Shown piece by piece: positions 21,960 through 35,245 of a stretch of DNA of 64,000 nt (position 1 is its first letter; each line of letters opens with the position of its first letter). Location of the stretch: contig CM068380.1 of NCBI GenBank assembly GCA_034770075.1, forward strand, positions 27,962,005 through 28,026,004, given 5' to 3'. Source of the DNA: Aralia elata (taxonomy: Eukaryota; Streptophyta; Magnoliopsida; Apiales; Araliaceae). The position numbers and the translations under genes were made by a program. Under the pieces are notes generated by a model. The model made no database searches. It was not told where the DNA came from and worked only from the letters and a program-made list of their open reading frames with translations.

Positions 21960-22727
21960 ATGTCAAACTCACTATCATTGCGTAGCATACTTGATGCTAA
22001 CAAACTGATCAGTTACACGGACTAGTTAAGGAATCTGAGAATTGTTCTCACTGCTGAAAATATTTCTTATGTCCTAAATTCGCCACTCCCTGCAAATGTT
22101 GCAGAAACAGCCTTTGAGGAAGAGATTGCTACTTTCAGAAAGTGGCAAGATGATGCAATTCTGGCTCAATGCATCATGCTCGCGTCCATGAGTAACGAGC
22201 TTCAGCGTCAACATGAAACTATGTATGCTCTTACTATATTGTTGCACCTCAAAGAGTTGTATGGTGAGCAAAGTATGACTGCTAGATATCAGATATCTAA
22301 GGAACTCTTCCGATCTTGTATGACCGAGGGCACTACCGTTGAGACTCATGTCCTTAAGATGATCAATCTAATTGAACAACTTAGACAGCTTGGGTTCATG
22401 GTGGGTGGGGAGTTAAGCCAATATTTGATCTTGCAGTCACTCCCAGACCCCTTCTCACAATTTGTTGTGAATTTTCACATGAATAAGTTGGACGTCAGCT
22501 TGCCTGAGTTACTTAACATGCTGAAAACTGCTGAAGGTCACTTCTCATCCAACAAGAACCAAGTCTTACTAGTGGATGATTCTTCCAAGAAAAGGAAGAG
22601 GCCCAAGGTATCTTCTGAAAAGAAGAAAAACAAGAAGGCTAAGTGCAAGGCGAAAGGAAAGGATAAAAAGAAATCTGATCCAGATAGCAAAGGAATTTGC
22701 TACCATTGTAATAAACCAGGACACTAA
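21960..22727 (+). pseudogene. gag: Copia 1 gag (degenerate)
   Basis: ATG at 21960 follows a TTTCACATGCAG context. The frame has an early TAG at 22023, where related Gags have a Trp before LRNLRIVL, and a TAA at 22725 inside the zinc knuckle (CYHCNKPGH, stop, KRNC), again at a Trp position. Between them is a typical copia capsid region (ELYGEQSMTARYQISKEL; LILQSLPDPFSQFVVNF) and a basic Lys-rich stretch before the knuckle. Two nonsense mutations make it a pseudogene. Confidence 0.88.
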
Positions 22728-24356
22728 AAGAGGAACTGCAAGGAGTATCTTACGGACCAAAAGAAGCTTGGAGAAGCTTCGACTTTCGATCTAGGTTTGT
22801 TCATGATTGAAATTAATTTTTCTGAAAGTCAAAATTCTACTTGGGTATTGGATACCAGCTGTAGTTCTAACATATGTAATAATATGCAGGGACTAAGCAA
22901 AAGTAGAAAGCTAAACGAGGATGAAGTTGTCCTACGAGTGGAAAATGGAGCAAAGGTTGCTGCATTAGCTGTATGAACTTATTGTTTAGCACTGCATATG
23001 GGCAAGTCCATTAGTTTAAATAATTGTTATTATGTTTCAACACTCATTAGAAACATTATTTCAATTTTTGTATTGGATATAGATAGTTTTGATATTATAA
23101 TAAAGAACAACAGTTGTTCTATTTATAATAAAAATGTTTTATATGGTGTTGGCAATTTACTGAATGGACTTTACATACTTAACTTGCATGAAAATATACT
23201 TCAAATTGAACAAACTAAGGAAAGAAAAGGAGATAATGTTAATTATACCTTTATGTGGCACTGTAGACTCGGTTATATCAATGAAACAAGATTAACCAAG
23301 TTGTATAAAGATGGGCTTTTAGAGCTATCTGATTACGAATCATATTCAACTTGTGAATCTTATCTCATGGGTAAGATGACTAAATCCCCTTTTAGTGGAA
23401 AAGGAGAAAGAGTTACAGAGTTGTTAACATTGGTACACACATACGTATGTGGACCTATGACAACGAATACACGACGAGGGTATTCTTATTTTATTACTTT
23501 CACTGATGATCATTCTAGATTTGGATATGTGTATTTAATGAAATACAAATCTGAATCATTTCAAAAGTTCAAAGAATTCAAAAGTGAAGTAGAGAAGCAA
23601 ACTGGTAAGAGTATTAAGATTCTTCGATCGGATCGAGGAGGTGAATACTTGACCAACGAGTTTCTAAGTTGTCTCAAAGAAAATGGTATAATCTCACAAT
23701 GGACTCCACTAGGAACGTTACAGTTGAATGGTGTATCTGAAAGGAGAAATCGAACATTGTTGGACATGGTTCATTCCATGATGAGTTATACCGACCTTCC
23801 AGTATCCTTCTGGGGTTATGCCTTAGAAACGGCTACATACCTACTTAACAAGGTACCTACCAAATCCGTCCCAAAGACCCCATATGAGATATGGACAAGT
23901 AGGAAACCTAGTCTTAAACATGTTAAGACTTGGGGTTGTCCAGCTTATGTCAAAAGGTTTGAGCATGATAAGTTAAAGACTAGATCCAACAAGTGTAGAT
24001 TTGTGGGATATCCTAAAGAAAGTTTAGGATATTATTTCTATCATCCTACTGATCAAAAGGTGTTTGTTGCGAAACACGCTACCTTCTTGAAAAAGGAGTT
24101 TATCCTTGAAGGGGTCAGTGGGAGTAAGATATATCTTGAAGAAGTTCAAGAACCACAAAATACTACGGATCAAAGTCAGGTACCTAACCAAGTAGAAGAA
24201 CCTACTGTACCACTACCTATTAGTAAATCTGGAAGAGTACCGAAGATACCTAAACGGTATGGATTCATCATAGAAGATGATGATGAGGTACGCATCATAG
24301 ATGATGATGATCCATTGACTTACGAAGAGGCTATGAGTAGTAAAGACTCAAAGTAA
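22728..24356 (+). pseudogene. pol: Copia 1 pol: protease and integrase remnants
   Basis: Same frame as gag. The protease remnant reads WVLDTSCSSNIC, with the expected Gly after DT replaced by Ser; a TGA at 22974 follows. Integrase is nearly open from 22998: zinc-finger region (WHCRLGYINE, then C-x2-C lost to SYSTCESY), then a core with YVCGPM, where the first catalytic Asp of the usual HxDVCGP motif is Tyr, SDRGGEY, and NGVSERRNRT with the catalytic Glu. Ends at TAA 24354. Integrase before reverse transcriptase confirms Ty1/copia. Not functional. Confidence 0.88.
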
Positions 24357-25483
24357 TGGCTAGAAGCCATGAAATCCGAGATGGACTCAATGTATGAAAA
24401 CCAAGTATGGACTTTGGTTTCACCACCTGAGGGCATTAAGCCTATTGGGTGTAAATGGGTCTTTAAGAAAACGACTAGAGCGGATGGCAAGGTAGAGACC
24501 TATAAGGCCCGACTAGTTGCAAAAGGTTTCAAACAAAGACAAGGAGTTGACTATGATGAAACCTTCTCATCAGTAGCTATGCTCAAGTCCATTCAGATTT
24601 TGCTTGCAATTGCAGCTTATTATGACTAAGAGATCTGGCAAATGGACGTGAAAACGGCCTTCCTCAATGGAGAGCTTGAGAAGAATGTATATATGATACA
24701 GCTAGAGGGTTTTGTTTCAACAGTTGGAACAAACTAAGTCTGTAAGCTACAACGATCCATTTATGGATTGAAGCAAGCTTCTCGAAGATGGAACATCCGT
24801 TTTGATGAGATAATCAAAAGGTTTGATTTTATCAAAAATGAGGATGAACTTTGTGTGTACAAGAAGGTTAGTGGGAGCGCTGTTTCATTCCTTGTATTAT
24901 ATGTTGATGATATATTACTGATATGGAATGATGTTCCTATGCTACAGTCGATCAAAATATAGTTCTCTAAACACTTCTCCATGAAGGACTTGGGTGAGGC
25001 ATCCTATATTTTGGGGATAAAGATCTATAGAGATAGATCTAAAAGGATGCTTGGCTTGACCCAAGGAAAGTACATTGACTCGATGCTAAAAAGGTTTAGC
25101 ATGGAAGATTCCAAGAGCGAGGTCTCATGCCGATGAGCCATGGAATACATCTCTCCAAGAAACAGGCCCCAAAGACACCTAAAGAGAGAGACCGTATGAG
25201 TAAGATTCCTTATGCTTCAGCAATAGGATCTATCATGTACGATATGATATATACTAGACCAGATGTCGCTCATACACTTAGTGTAACAAGCAGATATTGG
25301 TCGAATCTAGGAGAAAAGCACTAGAAGGCTGTGAAAATCATCCTAAAGTACTTGAGAAGAACTAAGGATATATTTTTTGTCTACGGTGGGTCTGAATTGA
25401 AACTAGACGGCTATACATACTCAAGTTTTTAAACGGACCAAGATGACAGTAAATCCGTTTTAGGGTACGTGTTTACCTTAAAC
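24357..25483 (+). pseudogene. pol: Copia 1 pol: reverse transcriptase and start of RNase H
   Basis: Fragments carrying copia landmarks: WVFKKTTRADGKVETYKARL, MDVKTAFLNGELE, SIYGLKQASRRWN and YVDDILL. Broken by TAA 24627, TAA 24738 and TAG 24960, a frameshift near 25118, then stops at 25322 and about 25430. The RNase H part (YASAIGSIMYDMIYTRPDVA) is cut at codon Gly by the CACTA insertion and resumes at 36415. Confidence 0.88.
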
Positions 25484-25486
25484 GGT

Positions 25487-25883
25487 CACTACAAGAAAAT
25501 TAACTAAGACCGACGGAATTATTTTCGACGGAATCTATTCCGTCGGAGTTATATTATTTTTGACGGAATAATTCGTCGGCAATAATTCCCTCGAAAATAA
25601 GATAACTCCGACGGAATTCCGTCGGAATTTAGATACACGTTATGGCGCCAATGTTCCCGCCAGCGCCAAACATATTTTTGACGGAATGAGGGTTATCCTC
25701 GACGGATATTCCGTCGGCGATTGCGAGGGATTTAAGTTCGACAGAAAGTCCGTCGGAAATAACCCTTAAAACCTAAAAAATTTAATCAGTTCTCAGCCGC
25801 CTCCTGTATCATCTCTCTCTAATCTCTCATATCTCTCTCTCTAACCTTCAGCCGCATCTCTCTCTCTCTATTCTCCCGGCCGC
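25487..25883 (+). repeat. CACTA left terminal and subterminal repeats
   Basis: Terminal CACTACAAG followed by repeated GACGGAAT/ATTCCGTC motifs in both orientations up to about 25765, several forming full palindromes such as CCGACGGAATTCCGTCGG. Such subterminal motifs are the usual binding sites for CACTA accessory proteins. A CT-rich leader follows to the D1 insertion. Confidence 0.88.
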
Positions 25884-26336
25884 TGTGACACCCCCAAATT
25901 CGGGTCTCCAAATACCCGGATCCGGTCATCACGATCCAATACAAACATTCACCTCTAACAACATATGGTAACTAAAATGCGGAATATAACAAACATACGT
26001 TGTTCATTACAAAGGTGTTACTAGTCCCAGAATACAATAACCTTAAACACTTAAACAAATCCATACCCTAAATAAATGTCAGGGTTTAAATTACATTAAC
26101 AGTAATTAACTACACATAAATTTAAAGTCTGCTACATGAAGCCTATCACTTCATCTTTTCTTTCCCTTTGTTCTTCCCTGACGTCTCGGGTTTAGCTGCA
26201 ATGAAGTCATGATATAGCAAGGATGAGCAACGAGTTTGCTCAGCAAGTTTAAAGTACATCAATAAGGATATATCATGATGAAAGGGATATAGGAAGAGAT
26301 TTCAACAATAGAATTATCAGAAACAATAATAATAAA

Positions 26337-29300
26337 TGTGACGCCCCCAAATCCGGGTCGCCCGAATCGCGGACCTGGTTCGTCACTATCTCATACCTGC
26401 ATCAAACTATTGATAACTTACAGCGGAAATAAAGGAATATTCATATTGATATAACACAAATAATCCTGTCCCAAGTCTCGAAACCAAAACTTCTACAAAC
26501 TTAACTTAATACATAAGGGTAATTAAGTCTTAATACATCACCAAAAGTCAACGAGTCTTAATACATAATCAAAAGGGTGATCTTAATGGTACAAAGCTAA
26601 TCCGTAGCCTTGCCTTTGCCTTTATCCTTCCCAGAACTTTCACCATGAGCTCCACTAACTGAAATATTTTAAGGAAAGCAAGGGTGAGCAACAAATTTGC
26701 TCAGCAAGTATAATAGCAATAATCATGAATCATCAAATGAATACTTTATAGCTTACAAGAATTAAGAGAATAAAAGATAGCTCAAGAATCTGCATAATCT
26801 CAACGAATGATCTCACTAACACAATTGTGGGGCCTCTAAGGACCTAATGGTTTCAATGTTTCCAAATGGAGGAAATATTCTATACTGAGTGGTCATCTTG
26901 ACACTGAACTTTTACTAGAATCACCAGAAATTCATCCGATAATCCAACATACTAATACAATAGGTGATCAGCCTAATGTACCCGGTGTTATGCATAACCC
27001 CTTTAACATACTGTTCGCGCGCGTGTCGGTCTCCCGGCATACATATTGTTTCCCCTGCTATGAGGGTTGTTCATCTCAGCTTTACATAGGAATCCAAACC
27101 AAACAATTTGATTGGATAACTTTACTTAACAACAATGATGATTAAACATACGTCTAGCCGAAACAAGTGGCGTAAACTATTTCCTTACACAGTTCATGAA
27201 TGAAGAACTAAATGTTTCACAGTCCAACAGCAGATAATGAACTCAAATGCATAAGCGGTGAATATCAATAATTTATCTTTGATGTGAAGTAATTGACAAT
27301 AATTAGTCCACCAAAATAATTGAAAGTAGTAACTCGATTTGAGTCATGAAACTTGCAACAATGTACCTGTTTGCACGAAATAAAAGTAGTGCATAAGGTT
27401 TAGAAACTTGCCCAACACAAGGGTTACAGAAGAACTTGCAACAACATAAAATGATCGCTCAATCAATAATTAACTCGCACAATAGAACTTGCCCAACACA
27501 AGGGTTAGACAAGGGTTAAGGAAACTTGCCTGAAGCGCTGCTATAATAATACAACACACGCTCCTTAATGTCCTACACGATTAAGTACATATTTACATAA
27601 CAATTAGTCACATTCCAAATAATGGTTCAATACGGACGCTGTATCATTAAAACACATTGATTGCCCTACGACTACCCAGTCGGGGGTCTCGCTCCCCGGT
27701 GAGCGAGCGGCTGCCCAGCTCACCGGTAAGCTGGTAGGGGTCGGGGGGCAACGCCCCCTGGAAACCAAGCCTAAATTGCAATTAGATTATTCAATTTTCG
27801 CCTTAAAATAATACCAATCTGGTTGACATTTGGGAAATAATTAAGCATTTAGGGTTTAACAGAATATGATTAGTTAACCTGTCTAATCATTTAATCCAAG
27901 GAAAAATAAAAGTGTTGGACCCATTGAAAAGGATTCATTAGGTCCGACCCAACTTGACCTGCCTGACCGACCCAACCTGGCCCAAACATGGAGTTGGCGC
28001 TGCAGCGTGAGGCTCATTACTAGAGCTCACGCTGCGGCGTGAGTCCCGTGTCCTGCACATGCCGGGCTTCACGCTGCGGCGTGAAGCTTAACACTTGGGC
28101 CTCACGCTGCGGCGTGAGTCCCGGTCATTTTCCCATATTTCCCCTCGCTGCAGCGTGAGATGCAAGGCATATGGGTGGCGCTGCGGCGCCATTCTGCAGT
28201 AGCCGGATTCTGGGTTTATTCCCAATTCGCGACTCCGACCTCCGGCCACTCCAACCTCCATAACTCCTTCAATACACAAGCAAATTGGTCCATTTCGGAC
28301 TCTATGGACTCCTAACTCATGGGGCTACAACATATCAAAAATTCAGAGCTACCCGTTAATATTAACATGGTCAAATCTAAAGCCAAAGTGTAAAGTTCAT
28401 ACTCTGTTCTTCGAGTTCTTGACAAGTTTTACGAAAATCATTCCTATGAACTCGTTTTAACTCCTTTTTACTCCATTCCAACTGGGTTAGCTTCGTAACC
28501 CATGGAATTACAACACCATGGCAACAAATAAAATTAACAAACACGAAATCATAGCTTTACAGTCCTCTAAAAAGTCTGAATGTCCAAAAAGTCCATTGTT
28601 CTTCATGTTCTTCATCCTCCTTAAGCATAGGTACGAATTTCTTCTATTTTTGTTCCACTTTGATGTTATTAATGGCTTCTATAGTCTCTTAACAACATAT
28701 ATAAACATCTAGAACAAGCAAAAATATCCAGAATCGCTAGAAAATCAATCCACAAGCTCAAGAGCTCAAAAACTAAGAAAACTTGAAAATCTTTACAAGA
28801 AATCGAATGGAATAGATTTTGTTGGTGTTTACCTCTGTAAATCCTTCCTAGATGATTTAGAAGCTTGCTAGGCTTGCTTGGCTCGAGTTCTTCTTGCTTG
28901 GACTCTCTTCTTCTTCCACCCGTGCCTTCTTCCTCCTTCCTTTTTCCGGCGAGTCTTCTTCTTTTCCGGCGACTTTTCCGGCGGCCTTCTCCTTCTTTCT
29001 TCTTCCTCTTTGCAGCTCTCTCTCTATCTCTCTCTCTATCAGCTGATGGTTTAGGGAAGGAATGAGAGTTTGAATGATTTGGGAGAGTAGAGGAGTGAAT
29101 TTAGGAGAAGTGGAAGAAAAAATGAAAATGGGGTTGGTTGCTCAAGGAGCTTGCCGGCAACCTCCCCCCTTGCTCAATTTTGATTGGTCCAAATTTGGGG
29201 GTTGGTTTCCTCTTGGAGTAACAAGCCAAAATAAATACCCAAATACATAAAAATATATCCGAAAACTCCCACTTTTGTACCAAAACTGGTAAATAACTCT

Positions 29301-29756
29301 ACCCAAAATTAAACTGGGTACTCCCATAAATTATTGGGATATATAAAAATAATTATTACGGGGTTTGCCCATTTATTCGGAACAGCCTTATCATATGTTT
29401 CGGGTACTGAATAAAACACGAACGGGCTCAAAACGAAAATCCGACACTTGGAAAAATTATTCGTACGCATATACATATTTATGAAATTTATTAAAGTCGA
29501 AAAGACACAGAAAAATTATGGCGTGAATAGTGCCTCGATAAGCGTGCCCCGTGAATAGTGAATTTGCGATTTTTCGCGAAGTCAAAGTATTCACCCTAAC
29601 GACACTACAACACATAAAATTCAATACAAGCTCACATATTAGGTTATCACACAACCTTTAAGCACATAACACATAATAATATACATAAAAATAAAAATTC
29701 ATTTCATTCATACATAAACTCAGGTTACAAGGAAATTAAAATTCTCGATCGTTACA
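26337..29756 (-). mobile_element. D2: solo LTR nested in D1
   Basis: 3420 bp with ends TGTGACGCCCCC and GATCGTTACA and exact TSD ATAAA at 26332-26336 and 29757-29761. It has the GTGAGCAACAAATTTGCTCAG block near 26688 as in D1, a palindrome array at 27994-28190, and a CT-rich tract at about 28890-29040. No gag or pol. Orientation by analogy with T1. Confidence 0.8.
27994..28190. repeat. CTCACGCTGCGGCGTGAG palindrome array in D2
   Basis: Copies at about 27997-28012, 28025-28042, 28066-28087, 28101-28118 and 28144-28159, plus a short GGCGCTGCGGCGCC at about 28175-28190. Core TGCG between arms CACGC and GCGTG. The 28066 copy has arms extended to nine pairs with a matched change (TTCACGC with GCGTGAA). 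Confidence 0.88.
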
Positions 29757-30559
29757 ATAAATGCTTTTAGAACAATTGATAGTCAAGTAGACTTTGAACA
29801 ATAACTTCCAAAGGAGTCAATAGCTAGTTGACCCTCTGGTTACTGGCTACAGAATAAGTACTTTGAGGGGATCAGCCTCGCGTACTCTATGTGTATGCAT
29901 AACATTTAACTCTGCTATTTGTACCTTATATACGGTACCTGGGGTACTCCCCTATAATAAGAGAGGTGTTCATACAGTCTAAGAATCCTTACCATCGATT
30001 GGTTCGGATAGCTTTTATAAATTCTCACATACTTGCCTGACCGAACAAGGGTTCAGACTTAACCATGAATAGTTCATAAATTTCTGAACTTAAATAAATA
30101 TACGAATTCAAATGCACGAGTGCGAATGTCGATAAATACAAAGATGTGGAATAATTTTAAAAGTAATTAGACCACTTAAGGCATGCTTGGAGATAAGATT
30201 CAAGCTTAAAGAATAACTTGCAATAATATATACCTTTTTGCACGAATTAAAAATAGTGCATAAGGTTTAGAAACTTGCTCAATGTAAAAGTTGAGTAAGA
30301 TAGAACTTGCATTCAATATACTGAAAGAATGAAGTTAGGGAACTTGCCTGTTTGCTCAGCTACAAATAAAATTTAGCTTTAAGTAATTGATCTTGGATAA
30401 CCTATCAGTTGATAAAGTCGGTTCATCCATTAGCATCGCATAACTGTATATCGATACACTCACCTATGCTATTTATTTAGCAGGTAAACAAATTCACTAT
30501 ATATATATATATATATATTTAATTACCATCTAATCGTTAGCTAAACAGAAATTAATTTA

Positions 30560-31430
30560 ATGGCCTCTAGCTATTATTTAAAAATAAATAATAGTTAATC
30601 ATGGTTACCTAATATTTGAGTACTCACTATTACCATTATTCGCCTCTAAATATGGGTTAATAATTCTTATTTATTATTCATAAAAATAATAAATTTATTA
30701 TGGTTTAATAGCAACTAGAAAATAGTTGATCACTTATTCAATTTTATTTACCCTTAATTACCATTCATCCTTAAGGGTAATTGAGTAATTATTATTCTTG
30801 TTCCTTATTCACATTAAATACTTACTGTATTAATTCTACACACACTTAATTATTATTTAATATTAATAATCGTTAAGTGTTTATTATCTTTATTTATACT
30901 TTATTATTATTAATAATAATTAAATGTTCATTATCTTTATTTATTATTTATTGCTAAATAATAAATAATTATTTTGTTAACTTATTCATACTTAATTATT
31001 AATAAATATTTACTACTCTTATTTATTATTTATGATAAATAATAAATAATTAATTTACTCATTTACTCATATTTGATTATTATTTAACATCGGTCAAATA
31101 ATAATTTAAATATTTATTATCTTTATTTATTATTATTTTGATAAATGATAAATAATTACTTTATTATTTTTTTTATTTTTTTTATTCATACTTAATTATT
31201 ATTTAATGTTAATTAAATAATATTTATAACATTTACTTATACTTAATTATTATTTAATATTAATTAAATATTTATTTATTATTTCGTGATAAATAGTAAA
31301 TGATTAATTTACCAATTTATTCATATTTAATTAGTATTTATTAATCCAATAAATTTAAATATTTATTATCTTTATTTATTATTTATTGATAAATAATAAA
31401 TAATTACTTATTAATTTTATTTATCAGTTA
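30560..31430. repeat. AT-rich palindromic repeats in D1
   Basis: Several imperfect tandem copies, of the order of 100 bp, containing TTATTATTTAT facing ATAAATAATAA. No coding content. Confidence 0.7.
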
Positions 31431-33284
31431 TAGTAACCAATCAGTTTGCAAATGCATTATTAACTCAAATTAGTTACCCATTAATTAAGCCAATACCTGT
31501 ATAGTTGATTAACAATTTGACAACAATTAGACTCCATTCACTAATTATTTTTGTTTAAATAAGCAAATGAACTACAAAACCAATTTGGGAAATAACTAAA
31601 TTATTGCCTAATACCACTGAACATCACAGTTCCTGCAATATCATTTCAAGCCAACTGATAGTTTGTTCAACACAGTAGGGGAATACTGATCCCAGTATAC
31701 AGTATAGTTAAATTCACCAACTCTTACACAAGCAAAACAGGTTACCAATCAATACCATAAAGAAATCTAACAGTTTGGTCCTCATGGGCATTACATCAAA
31801 CACCTTGTGGGCATACTAAGGTCGACGCTAGCCTAAATCCTGCATAGAATCCTACTGGCCGAACCCTGAGGTTCACTTAAACACCAAGATTCCCATTCAA
31901 AGAACAATTTAATACAGTCCAACAAGAATAACCCAATACAGATTTCCCAAATTAAAACCAGACAACAAACAAAAGTAATTAAATACCAGATTCCCAATCA
32001 AGATAAACCAACACAATACAATATTGTGAAATCAACCAAGAACAATCCTAATACAATAATCACAGCTACTAACCAGAGAAGGAAAATACTTAAAATCTAA
32101 ATCACAAAACTGTTATAGCAGTTTACTGCTATACCTTGAACTTGATCGAATGGCAATCTTTCTTCTTTTTCCACAATAATCAACGAACCCAGACATTCAC
32201 CTCCTGTTCACCCGCGTCTGACCTCCCCTGTATTCTCCTCTCTGCGACTGGCTTCTCTCTTTCTAATTTGGACTCACAAAGCTCGGTAGCTGGGCTAGGG
32301 TTTGGACGCCCAATTTATAGGAGAATACATGCCCCATCTTGTCGGTTAATACCCCAATTGGAACGAGATACTACCCAAAGGTTAGAGAAGGGTAGGCGAG
32401 CGGCTGTCGGCATCAAGTCCTATCCGAGCCCAGCTAAGCTCGGTCGACGGACCCTCGAGCCGCGCGTTCCCGTCGGTCCATCGCCTGGTGTCAAATCCCT
32501 TGGTCCGACCGGTGAGTGCTCGGTCACCCAAGCCCTTGCACGATCAGTCCGCCTCGAACTCTGAACACCCTCTGGTCGCTGAGGTTCCTTTCCAATATGA
32601 GCCGCCGGTCGTTCTCCCCTGTCACGCCCAATCCCTCAGCCTTCACCCGTCCATCCGATCGATTGAGGGTTTGTTCTAGGGCTTAGAACTTCCTCTTTGC
32701 TCAGTTTATCCCCAAGTAAGCTTCCGTTTGCCTAAATCAGATAGGAATGGATCCGACCCGTTGCCCTTGTCCAACCCGATTGGCCCAGCAGGAAAAATGA
32801 AAAGAAATTGGGTCGGCCCAATAGGAAATTAAAGGAATTTGGCCCAATAAAAGAAGGAAATGAGTCCAGCTAGCTAAAAGGGAAAATGGGCCAGTCTAAT
32901 TAAAAGAAAAATGACACACTAAATTAATGCCCTTAGGTTTCTACTATTTAAATTAAATAACTAATCCGATTAATTAATTATTTAAAAATATTTATTTTTA
33001 ACCGTAATTCTTCATTCGAATTATTTAATCCGAAAATGATAAAATTATTTATTTAATTATCCTAATTTTCTTGCCAATCAAATGCTAGGGTTAACTCATT
33101 AATTTATTCAACCTATTAGTGAGTCCCTTTAAGGTAAGGAAAATTATTGGACCACGTATGTATATAATTAAATAAAAATACCCACATGGATCCAATTAAA
33201 TTCATAAAAATATATATAAAATGGATTTTATTTAATAAAATACATTTGATACAATGTTTAAAAATTCCTGGACATTACAGTCGC

Positions 33285-35245
33285 CTCCTCCACCTCCGGC
33301 GACTCCCCACTTCCGGCGACTCCCCACTCCCGGCCGCCTCCTCCTCCTCCTTCTCAACTTGTTTTAATTTGTTACCTACAAAGGTTAGTAGTTTCAATCT
33401 TTGGAATCTGTTTTAATTTGAAAATTTGGGTCTAAGATTGCCGAATTTGGGTTGAAATTATTGGGATTTTGGTCTGTAATTGTTGAAATTGGGATTGAAA
33501 TTGTGATTCTACAAAGTTGTTGCTGTGATTTTGTTTCATTACACTGATTTGGTTCAATAATCTGTGAGCATTAATTCTACAAAGTTGTTGCTGTTAATTT
33601 ATTTTGACCTAATTGGTTTAATATGTTAGTAAATTTGTTTATATTGTTAGATTCGGATTAAAAATTGATATTTGTTATTTTCGACGAAATTTCCGACCGA
33701 AATTCTGTCAAAATTGTTCAATTGCAATTTTTGGGCCCACTTGATTATTAATTTATTTTAGTTAACTAATTCCCCAATATTAAAATAAACTAAGTATCAT
33801 TTACTTAGTTTTACACTACTAAATAAATTAAAATAATATAATAGCAAAATATAATTTTACATAATATAATATAATATAATATAATATAATATAATAATTT
33901 AACTAAAATAATTTAATTAAAATAAATTAATGAAAATAAATTATAATAAAATAAATAATATAATGCAATGTAATAAGAAATAATGTAAAGAAAAGAAAAT
34001 AAAACTAAATGGACTAACTTAAATCATATCTAATAAATAAATAAAATTAATTATATTTAATTAGGTAATATGATATAATAGAATACAAAATAAAATAAAA
34101 TAAAAATTAATAATAAATTCGAATAAAATAAATTAATTGTAATAAAATAAATTTAATTTAATACAATAAAATGAAATGAACTAAGTAGCATTTACTTAGT
34201 TCTACACTACTAAATAATAAAAAATAATATAATATAATATAATACAACATAAATAAATAAAAGTAAAGAAAATAAATAACATAAACTGAAATGATAAAAA
34301 TTAATTAAATAATATAATATAATATAATAAAAAATAAATAAAAAAATTAAAATTAATTTAATTTAATAACATATAAATAAGCCAACAAAATAAATTAAAA
34401 AATATTTTAATTTAATACAATTAAATTAAATTAAATTATATTAGATCCGTTGTTATATAATATAATACAATATATAATAAACTAGAATAAAATGGATAAA
34501 TTAAATTAAATTAAATTAATAACATATAAATTAAATTAAATAAAATAATGAATATAACATAAAATAATAATAAAGAAAATAAAGAAGATAAAATAAAATG
34601 ATATAAATTAATTAAACTAATTAATTTAAATAATATAGTATAGTATAATATAATATAATATAATAAAAAATATTAATGTAAAAATAGTATAATTTGTTCA
34701 AATAATAGTTATCATAAACTGAGTGGCACTTACTTAGTTTATCATTGGAAAAATAAACTAAGTAGCATTTGCTTAGTTTTCCACAATTACAATAAACTGC
34801 ATATAATTAATACGCATGTAGTATAGTTTGGAGCTTAAAAACCCGTTTGACATTCACTCATTAGGAGTGAATGTCGAATAGTCCCCAGTTTGGGACTGTG
34901 ACTGGATGTTATGTCTCTCACTTAGGCCGGTGTCAATGAGTTCAGTACGTTTTTAATTGTTTTGATGATTTTTTGACGGTTATCTCTACATGTTCTTTGA
35001 GTGCATACTTAGACTAATTTATCTTAGTCTATTTCGTGTACTTGGAGACCATGGGGAGGTGCTGCCGAAATTTTATTGAAACAGGTAGAAACGTCCTGAA
35101 CGTGTTGACACTAGTGAGGAGACGCATCCAGGAACGGGATAGAAGCCTAACCCTTGTAGAGTGGACATTCTAGGAACATATAATTCATGCATGGACCACA
35201 TGAATGAATATCCCTAACCTAAATGTGTCTTTTGTTCAGTTAAAG
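33285..35245 (+). other. CACTA interior, non-coding
   Basis: Starts with a CT/CCGGC-rich leader continuing from 25883, then AT-rich sequence 33740-34830 with four copies of a 23-bp palindrome: AACTAAGTA and TACTTAGTT arms at 33788-33810, 34179-34201, 34718-34740 and 34757-34779. 34830-35200 is less AT-rich and may hold degenerate 5' gene sequence, but I cannot translate it convincingly. Confidence 0.6.

Larger units (their letters stand above)
25884..33279 (-). mobile_element. D1: solo LTR, gypsy type, inside the CACTA
   Basis: Plus-strand ends TGTGACACCCCC and CATTACA with candidate TSDs GCCGC (25879-25883) and GTCGC (33280-33284), one mismatch. About 4.0 kb after removing D2. No internal domain, primer site or polypurine tract is present, so I read it as a solo LTR. 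Its layout matches T1 and D2, e.g. a shared GAGCAACGAGTTTGCTCAG block near 26227, which suggests a minus-strand Tekay/Del-like LTR. An AT-rich stretch at about 30560-31430 has repeated palindromes, and a GC-rich stretch 32200-32650 has no credible gene. Confidence 0.72.

Noticed and set aside
28865..29065. Ser/Leu/Phe-rich small frame in D2
   Set aside because: Translation of a CT-rich low-complexity tract typical of LTR leader regions.
32136..32564. 142-codon open frame in D1 as a possible host gene
   Set aside because: Lies in a GC-rich LTR segment, resembles no family that I know, and D1 as a whole has solo-LTR boundaries.
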